In this document: positions 7,651 through 13,955 of the stretch, piece by piece | Numbering within the stretch: position 1 is the stretch's first letter | Layout of the letters: every line of letters starts with the position of its first letter | Source: Schlegelella_A sp031360885 | GTDB lineage: Bacteria; Pseudomonadota; Gammaproteobacteria; Burkholderiales; Burkholderiaceae_C | Assembly: GCA_031360885.1 (NCBI GenBank) | Contig: JANMCC010000114.1 | Location: 1 to 13,955, forward strand | Direction of reading: 5' to 3' | DNA: 13,955 bases | The notes under the pieces: generated by a model | Told to the model about the DNA's origin: nothing | The model's input: only the letters and a program-made list of their open reading frames with translations | Database searches by the model: none | Program-made: the position numbers and the translations under genes

Positions 7651-8144
7651 CCGGCCTCGCAGCGCGCGAGCAGCAGGGCCAGCGCGCGGGCCACCGACGC
7701 CTGGCGGATCGCGGCCCGATCGCCGGTCGCCTGCAGCAGGGAGGCGACGGCCTTTTCGCCGGATGCGGCGACGCCGATCCAGACCGTTCCCACGGGCTTG
7801 GCGATCGACCCGCCGCCCGGCCCGGCGATGCCCGTCACCGAGACCGCGAACAACGCGCGCGAATGGACGAGCGCGCCTTCGGCCATCGCGCACGCGACCT
7901 CGGCGCTGACCGCGCCATGCGCCGCGATCAGCGTCGCCGGCACGCCGAGCATGTCGGTCTTGGCCTCGTTCGAGTAGGTGACGAAGCCGCGCTCGAACCA
8001 GTCGCTCGAGCCGGCGAGCGAGGTGCAGGCGGCGGCGATCAGGCCGCCGGTGCACGACTCCGCGGTCGCCATCGAGGCGCCGCGGCGACGCAGCGCCGCA
8101 GCCAGGCGCTCGACCGACGCCGCGCTCTCGTCAGCGTGGCTCAC
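7647..8144 (-). CDS. pncC: Nicotinamide-nucleotide amidohydrolase PncC (CinA C-terminal domain)
   Basis: A 165-aa stand-alone CinA-C domain that deamidates NMN to nicotinate mononucleotide, recycling NAD breakdown products. Signature elements are ATAESCTGGLIAA around residues 26-38, TYSNEAKTDMLGV at 56-68, VTGIAGPGGGS at 103-113 and KPVGTVWIGV at 116-125. The N-terminal molybdopterin-like domain of full CinA is absent, as in many proteobacterial PncC proteins. I chose GTG 8144-8142, whose overlap with the pgpA stop (GTGA) indicates translational coupling. The frame continues upstream to 8453 only as a shadow of pgpA. It is the last gene of the thiL-pgpA-pncC operon. Confidence 0.95.
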   Translation of the reverse strand: MSHADESAASVERLAAALRRRGASMATAESCTGGLIAAACTSLAGSSDWFERGFVTYSNEAKTDMLGVPATLIAAHGAVSAEVACAMAEGALVHSRALFAVSVTGIAGPGGGSIAKPVGTVWIGVAASGEKAVASLLQATGDRAAIRQASVARALALLLARCEAG

Positions 8145-8692
8145 ACGAACCGCCACAAGGCGATCACGAGCAGCGTGCACAGCGCCGCGACGAAGTCGTC
8201 GAACAGGATGCCGAAGCCCTGGGCCCAACCGATCGTCCGGCCGCGGCGCAGCTTGAACAGCTGGTCGGCCCAGGCGACCGGACCGGGCTTGGCCGCGTCG
8301 AAGAAGCGGAACAGCGCGAACGCCACCGCCTGGCCCCAGAGGCCGGCAGGCGTGACCAGCCAGAGCACGAGCCAGAAGGCGACGATCTCGTCCCAGACGA
8401 TCGCCGACGGATCGGCCTGCGCCAGATTGCGCGCGGTCACCGTGCACGCCCACCAGCCGACGAGGGTCGATCCCAGCAGCACCGCGGCGCGAACGCCGTC
8501 GCTCAGCGCCGGCTGCAGGGCCGCCCAGGCGAGCCAGGCCCAGAGGGTCCCCGCCGTCCCGGGAGCCACCGGCGACAGGCCGGCGCCGAAACCGAGGGCG
8601 ACGACATGCGCCGGATGCGCGAGCAGAAAGCGCCAGTCGGGCCGGCGCCCGGCGCCGCGCAGGGGCGGATTGAGGGCGGGCTCGGCGCTCAC
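8141..8692 (-). CDS. pgpA: Phosphatidylglycerophosphatase A
   Basis: A 183-aa inner-membrane enzyme that dephosphorylates phosphatidylglycerol phosphate to phosphatidylglycerol. The family motifs are in order: GFGAGLSPVAPGTAGTLWAW at 34-53, IVWDEIVAFW at 98-107 with the acidic pair, FRFFDAAKPGPVAWAD at 128-143 and GFGILFDDFVAA at 159-170. Several hydrophobic segments, including about 65-85, 103-127 and 167-183, fit a polytopic membrane protein. GTG at 8692-8690 is the likely start because it overlaps the thiL TGA in a GTGA junction and leaves a normal-length protein. The upstream open frame to 8911 is an arginine-rich shadow of thiL. PgpA next to ThiL is a common proteobacterial arrangement. 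Confidence 0.95.
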   Translation of the reverse strand: MSAEPALNPPLRGAGRRPDWRFLLAHPAHVVALGFGAGLSPVAPGTAGTLWAWLAWAALQPALSDGVRAAVLLGSTLVGWWACTVTARNLAQADPSAIVWDEIVAFWLVLWLVTPAGLWGQAVAFALFRFFDAAKPGPVAWADQLFKLRRGRTIGWAQGFGILFDDFVAALCTLLVIALWRFV

Positions 8693-9666
8693 GACAGCGG
8701 CGGGTCCGGCCGGAAGTGGTCGAAGGACGTCGCCGGCCCGCGCAGCGCGCGCCCGGTCGCGTCGACGAAACGAAGGCCGAGGCCCGGCTCGATCCGGCCG
8801 ATCCGCGTCACCGGGGTGGCCGCCGCTCGCGCCGCGCCGGCGACGGCGTCGCGGCGCCCGACCGGGGCGGTGAAGACGAGCTCGTAGTCGTCGCCGCCGG
8901 CGAGCAGACACTCGCGCTGCAGCGCTTCAGGCTGCGCGGCAAGATCGGCGCTGCGCGGCAGCGCGTCGACCTCGACCACCGCACCGACACCGGAGCGGCG
9001 CAGTACATGACCGAGATCGCCCGCGAGCCCGTCGGAGACGTCGATCGCGCTGCTGGCGATGCCGACGAGCGCGCGACCGAGGGCGACGCGCGGCTCGGGC
9101 TCCTCCATCGCCCGGCGGATCCGCGCGAACGCTTCGCCCGGCGCCGTCGCCTTGCCGCGCAGCACCTCGAGCGCCAGGCGGGCGTCGCCGAGCGTGCCGC
9201 TGACGTACAGGTCGTCGCCGGCCTGCGCGCCCGAGCGCAGCAGCGCGCTGCCGGGGACGAGCTCGCCGAGCACGGTGATGGCGATCGTCAGCGGGCCGCG
9301 GGTGGTGTCGCCGCCGACGAGCTCGCAGTCGTGACGCTCGGCCAGCGCCAGCAGGCCGCGGGCGAACGGAGCGAGGAAAGCCTCGTCGGCCGCGGGCAGG
9401 GCGAGCGCCAGGGTGAAGGCGAGCGGGCGGGCGCCGCAGGCGGCGAGGTCGCTGAGGTTCACCGCCAGCGCCTTGTGGCCAAGCCGCTCCGGCGCCACCG
9501 TGGAGACGAAGTGCCGACCCTCGACCAGCATGTCGCTGGAGACGGCGAGCGTCATCCCCGGTGCGACGTCGAGCAGGGCGCAGTCGTCGCCGACGCCGAG
9601 CGCGGCCCGGCGCACCGGCCGCGTGAAGTAGCGGGCAATCAGGTCGAACTCGCCGAGCGGGGCCAT
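8689..9666 (-). CDS. thiL: Thiamine-monophosphate kinase
   Basis: A 325-aa kinase of the PurM-like (AIRS) superfamily that makes thiamine diphosphate from thiamine monophosphate and ATP. The start MAPLGEFDLIARYF is typical. GVGDDCA is at 24-30, with the metal-binding Asp pair, SSDMLVEGRHF at 43-53, NLSDLAACGARPLAF at 70-84, VGGDTTRG at 117-124 and IDVSDGLAGDLGHVLR at about 198-213. The C-terminal GGDDYELVFTAP motif is also present. The length is normal. The ATG at 9666 has no clear Shine-Dalgarno. A TATGAT on the same strand at 9683-9678 could be a -10 box, which would give a nearly leaderless mRNA, but no -35 is visible. It is the first gene of the three-gene minus-strand operon and is divergent from maeB. 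Confidence 0.96.
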   Translation of the reverse strand: MAPLGEFDLIARYFTRPVRRAALGVGDDCALLDVAPGMTLAVSSDMLVEGRHFVSTVAPERLGHKALAVNLSDLAACGARPLAFTLALALPAADEAFLAPFARGLLALAERHDCELVGGDTTRGPLTIAITVLGELVPGSALLRSGAQAGDDLYVSGTLGDARLALEVLRGKATAPGEAFARIRRAMEEPEPRVALGRALVGIASSAIDVSDGLAGDLGHVLRRSGVGAVVEVDALPRSADLAAQPEALQRECLLAGGDDYELVFTAPVGRRDAVAGAARAAATPVTRIGRIEPGLGLRFVDATGRALRGPATSFDHFRPDPPLS

Positions 9667-9809
9667 GGGAGGCGCCGATCATAGGCGGCGGCTCGGCGGC
9701 TCGGGCGCGCAGCCTGCCCCGGGGAAATATCGGGGTCGGCGGCTGCGAAACGCTGCAATGATCAATGCGCTGCGGCCGCGCCGCGACCCGGACGCCTGTC
9801 CAGCCCACC

Positions 9810-12104
<2,295 letters not shown>

Positions 12105-12291
12105 CCTCGGTGGCCGGCAAAAACTAAATGATGCCTTCGTTATCACGGCTTGGACTTGTTGAAAATAGTTGCTTTTGTAAAGAGTATGTGCTGACTTAAT
12201 CCCCGCGATTCGTGCCCTAATATGTGGCAGCAACTTGAGGTTTTCGCCCCACTTCGGTAACATCTGCAGATTCAACGTTCAGGGATTTCCC
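12105..12291 (+). promoter_or_regulatory. AT-rich leader/promoter region of the RNase-barstar pair
   Basis: This gap is far richer in A+T than the rest of the window: I count 51 G+C in the 120 bases 12121-12240, and only 21 in 12121-12180. It holds several promoter-like pieces, including TTGAAA at 12159-12164, TTGTAA at 12175-12180 and a -10-like TAATAT at 12218-12223. No pair has both good matches and standard spacing. I see no obvious maeB terminator hairpin. The region most likely drives the RNase gene, but the exact promoter is not determined. Confidence 0.45.
12281..12285 (+). promoter_or_regulatory. Ribosome binding site for the RNase gene
   Basis: AGGGA ends six bases before GTG 12292-12294 and fifteen before ATG 12301-12303. 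This favours initiation at the GTG. The choice alters only three residues ahead of the signal peptide. Confidence 0.5.
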
Positions 12292-12699
12292 GTGGTTTTG
12301 ATGGGTCGGCTGCAGCCTTGGCGGCCTTTGCTCCGGTGGGGAGTGGGCATCGGCGTCGCAGGGCTGCTGGCAGTCGGCACCTTACAAGCGCGTGATTCGG
12401 CACCGTTTGCGGGAACGGTCGCGGTCGCGCAATTGCCTGCCGAAGCGCGGGCGGTGCACACGGCGATCCTTGCCGGCGGCCCCTTCCGGTACGCCAAGGA
12501 CGGGTCGGTGTTCGGCAACCGCGAGCGGCTTCTGCCTCTCCAGAATAAGGGTTACTACCGAGAGTACACGGTGGCCACTCCGGGCGCCCACGATCGGGGT
12601 GGGCGACGAATCGTCTGCGGCGGGGCCGATCCGGTCACGCCCGCAGCCTGTTATTACACCGGCGATCACTACGCCACCTTCAAACGGATCACGCCATGA
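12292..12699 (+). CDS. Secreted guanyl-specific ribonuclease (RNase Sa/barnase superfamily)
   Basis: A 135-aa extracellular or periplasmic RNase. A basic N-terminus and hydrophobic core at about residues 11-33 form a signal peptide. The mature part aligns by eye along its length with Streptomyces RNase Sa: LPAEAR, GPFRYAKDGSVFGNRE at 63-78, GYYREYTVATPGA at 87-99, RGGRRIVCGG at 102-111 and YYTGDHYATF at 121-130. Residues equivalent to the RNase Sa catalytic set Glu54, Arg65, Arg69 and His85 are all present as Glu91, Arg102, Arg106 and His126, so the enzyme should be active on RNA 3' of guanosine. The RNase Sa Cys7-Cys96 pair is absent. Instead Cys109 and Cys120 flank a loop. The stop overlaps the next ATG (ATGA), and the neighbour is a barstar-type inhibitor. 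A TTG at 12235 would add 19 residues before this start and disturb the signal peptide. Confidence 0.93.
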   Translation: MVLMGRLQPWRPLLRWGVGIGVAGLLAVGTLQARDSAPFAGTVAVAQLPAEARAVHTAILAGGPFRYAKDGSVFGNRERLLPLQNKGYYREYTVATPGAHDRGGRRIVCGGADPVTPAACYYTGDHYATFKRITP

Positions 12700-12722
12700 G
12701 CGCGCTAGCGAATTTCAATGAC

Positions 12723-12730
12723 AAGGAGGA
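12723..12730 (+). promoter_or_regulatory. Strong ribosome binding site inside the 5' end of the barstar frame
   Basis: AAGGAGGA is close to the ideal Shine-Dalgarno and ends seven bases before ATG 12738. It is the best ribosome-binding site in the window. It supports the internal start rather than the ATG at 12696 that overlaps the RNase stop. Confidence 0.75.
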
Positions 12731-12737
12731 ACGTGAC

Positions 12738-13133
12738 ATGCTCTTGCAGACAGTCCGTCCAAACATCGTGCAGTCGATTCGAGCCTATCGGGTCGATGAA
12801 CTCATGCAGGCGGCGACCCACGCCGACCAGCATTTCCTGTACGCCAATCTGACGGCGGCCCAGTCCAAGCAGGAGGTGCTCGAGGGCATCGCCGAAGCGT
12901 TCCTGTTCCCGACCCACTTCGGCAAGAACCTGGACGCGCTCTATGACTGCATGACGGATCTGGTGCAGAAGGCGGGCTCGCAGCCGGGCTTCGTCGTCGT
13001 CCTCGAGCAGTTGCCCGACAACCCGCGCTTCGACCGCGAGGCGCGCGAGCAGTTGCTCGACGTCTTCCGCGACGCCGCCGACTACTGGGCGGAGCGCAAA
13101 GTACCGTTCCGGTGCTTCTATTCTTTTCAGTAG
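12738..13133 (+). CDS. Barstar-family ribonuclease inhibitor
   Basis: A 131-aa cytoplasmic protein without a signal peptide, predicted to bind and block the RNase encoded just upstream and so protect the producer. The barstar core is FPTHFGKNLDALYDCMTDL at 57-75. By alignment with Bacillus barstar, Asp66 and Asp70 match the barnase-contacting Asp35 and Asp39, and Tyr69 replaces Trp38. The rest includes VRPNIVQSIRAYRVDEL, HFLYANL, AQSKQEVLE and a C-terminal REQLLDVFRDAADYWAERK, the pattern of the longer proteobacterial barstar proteins. The start at 12738 has an excellent Shine-Dalgarno. An in-frame ATG at 12696 overlaps the RNase TGA and would add 14 residues (MSALANFNDKEERD). Both starts may be used. 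Confidence 0.92.
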   Translation: MLLQTVRPNIVQSIRAYRVDELMQAATHADQHFLYANLTAAQSKQEVLEGIAEAFLFPTHFGKNLDALYDCMTDLVQKAGSQPGFVVVLEQLPDNPRFDREAREQLLDVFRDAADYWAERKVPFRCFYSFQ

Positions 13134-13167
13134 CCCGCTCCCAGGAAATAGGGTCATGGGAGCGGGC
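13133..13167 (+). terminator. Ten-bp perfect hairpin at the barstar stop codon
   Basis: GCCCGCTCCC at 13133-13142 and GGGAGCGGGC at 13158-13167 are perfect inverted repeats around a 15-base loop. The first base is the last base of the barstar TAG. No T-tract follows, so this may be a transcript-stabilising 3' hairpin or a weak terminator for the RNase-barstar operon. The remaining spacer to 13307 shows no gene I can support. Confidence 0.45.
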
Positions 13168-13304
13168 GACGGATGTGGCCCCCGGCGTCAGCAACGACAA
13201 GAGCATCGACAAACCCGTCAAGGCGGCAGCCAAGACCGCGGCGAACAGCAGCTTCGGCGCGAACATGCCGCTGATGAGCAGCGCCTTCGATACGGCAATG
13301 TGGC

Positions 13305-13332
13305 TAAGCGCCGCGTAAGCGGCGCCTAAGCG
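13305..13332 (-). terminator. Hairpin and triple CGCTTA repeat at the 3' end of rsmA
   Basis: GCGCCGC at 13308-13314 and GCGGCGC at 13319-13325 pair perfectly around a four-base loop. On the minus strand the hairpin begins directly after the rsmA stop (13328-13326). The hexamer TAAGCG (CGCTTA on the minus strand) occurs at 13305, 13316 and 13327, exactly 11 bases apart, once across the stop, once mainly in the loop and once after the stem. There is no U-rich tail, so it would be an imperfect intrinsic terminator. Confidence 0.4.
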
Positions 13333-13955
13333 ACCGCGGCGGCGAGCCGCAGGTATTCCTCCACCGGGACCTCCTCGGCGCGCCGCTGCACGTCGAAGTC
13401 GGCGGTCGCGCCGCGCTCGACGAGCCAGCGGCCGAGCGTGTGCCGCAGCAGCTTGCGCCGCTGCGAGAAGGCGACCGTCACCAGCTCGCCGAGCAGCTTC
13501 GGGTCGACCCCGGCGGCCGCCGGCTTGGGCGCCATGCGCACCACCGCCGAATCGACCCGCGGCGGCGGATCGAACGCCCCGGGCGCGACGTCGAGCACGT
13601 GCTCGACCTCGTAGCGCCACTGCAGCATCACGCTCAGCCGGCCGTAGTCCTTGCGACCCGGGCGGGCCACCATCCGGTCGACCACCTCCTTCTGCAGCAT
13701 CACGTGCTGGTCGGCGATGTGGTCCACCGATTGCAGGAGGTGAAAGAGGATCGGCGTCGAGATGTTGTAGGGCAGGTTGCCGACGATGCGGAGCTGCCGG
13801 GCGCCGCCCGCGGCCGCCGGCAGCGCCGCGAAGTCGACGCGCAGCACGTCGGCTTCGATGACCTCGAGGCCCGGCGTGCGGCGCAGCCGCGCCGCGAGGT
13901 CGCGGTCGAGCTCGATCACGGTGAGCGCACCGCAGCGCTCGAGCAGCGGCATCGT
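13326..13955 (-). CDS. rsmA: 16S rRNA dimethyladenosine transferase RsmA/KsgA, 3' part (runs off the edge)
   Basis: The last 209 codons of the methyltransferase that dimethylates two adjacent adenines (A1518 and A1519 in E. coli numbering) near the 3' end of 16S rRNA during 30S maturation. Visible pieces are LTVIELDRDLAARL (the acidic end of the SAM-binding strand), VIEADVLRVDF, the catalytic IVGNLPYNISTPILFHLL, MLQKEVVDRMVARPGRKDYGRLSVMLQ in outline, PPPRVDSAVVRM and AFSQRRKLLRHTLGRW. The N-terminal GxGxG SAM loop and start codon lie beyond 13955. The frame is open to the window end, so the ATG at 13952 is internal. The gene converges with the RNase-barstar operon across a 192-base spacer. 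Confidence 0.97.
   Translation of the reverse strand, partial: TMPLLERCGALTVIELDRDLAARLRRTPGLEVIEADVLRVDFAALPAAAGGARQLRIVGNLPYNISTPILFHLLQSVDHIADQHVMLQKEVVDRMVARPGRKDYGRLSVMLQWRYEVEHVLDVAPGAFDPPPRVDSAVVRMAPKPAAAGVDPKLLGELVTVAFSQRRKLLRHTLGRWLVERGATADFDVQRRAEEVPVEEYLRLAAAVA

Noticed and set aside
8693..8911. N-terminal extension of PgpA by 73 residues.
   Set aside because: It is arginine-rich and antisense-like within thiL's coding region. GTG 8692 overlapping the thiL stop gives a normal-length enzyme.
9667..9809. Possible paired promoters between thiL and maeB.
   Set aside because: TATGAT on the minus strand resembles a -10 box, but no -35 element or clear box for maeB could be found. It is mentioned only under thiL.
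12128..12199. A 23-codon plus-strand ORF (MMPSLSRLGL and on) in the AT-rich leader of the RNase gene.
   Set aside because: No ribosome-binding site is present, it overlaps promoter-like sequence, and nothing indicates conservation.

Overview
The window is GC-rich (roughly 70% by eye) and densely coding. Gene content and order point to a betaproteobacterium (Burkholderiales, Rhodocyclales or relatives). The run bamE - dapB - exbB - exbD - leuS - lptE - holA is a familiar betaproteobacterial neighbourhood, and every recognisable protein is of a proteobacterial type. The order cannot be fixed from this sequence alone.

Left block, plus strand, 1-2144: the last codons of a probable bamE, then dapB (lysine/diaminopimelate synthesis), exbB and exbD (proton-driven inner-membrane motor). 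dapB and exbB overlap by four bases. A minus-strand gene at 2378-3265 encodes a small ATP-dependent DNA ligase with an export signal (Lig E type). Between the exbD stop and the ligase stop lies a 69-codon frame that reads like protein but has no start codon. A plus-strand block follows at 3425-7642: leuS, lptE and holA (leucyl-tRNA synthetase, LPS-assembly lipoprotein, DNA polymerase III delta), tightly packed. A perfect TATAAT sits just upstream of leuS.

Middle block, minus strand, 7647-9666: thiL, pgpA and pncC, transcribed in that order and linked by two four-base GTGA overlaps. They act in thiamine diphosphate, phosphatidylglycerol and NAD salvage metabolism. thiL is divergent from maeB (9810-12104), a two-domain NADP malic enzyme.

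Right block, 12105-13955: an AT-rich leader (about 43% GC at 12121-12240) precedes a secreted guanyl-specific RNase of the RNase Sa/barnase superfamily. A barstar-family inhibitor overlaps it by four bases. This toxin-antidote pair is the clearest accessory module in the window, and the family itself is known. After a 192-base spacer holding two hairpins, the minus-strand 3' part of rsmA (ksgA) runs off the right edge.

I found no tRNA, rRNA, CRISPR array, insertion sequence, prophage gene or evidently new multi-gene system. The best leads are the regulatory detail of the RNase/barstar pair, a possible leaderless nine-codon ORF coupled to leuS, the exported ligase, and the start-less frame behind it.
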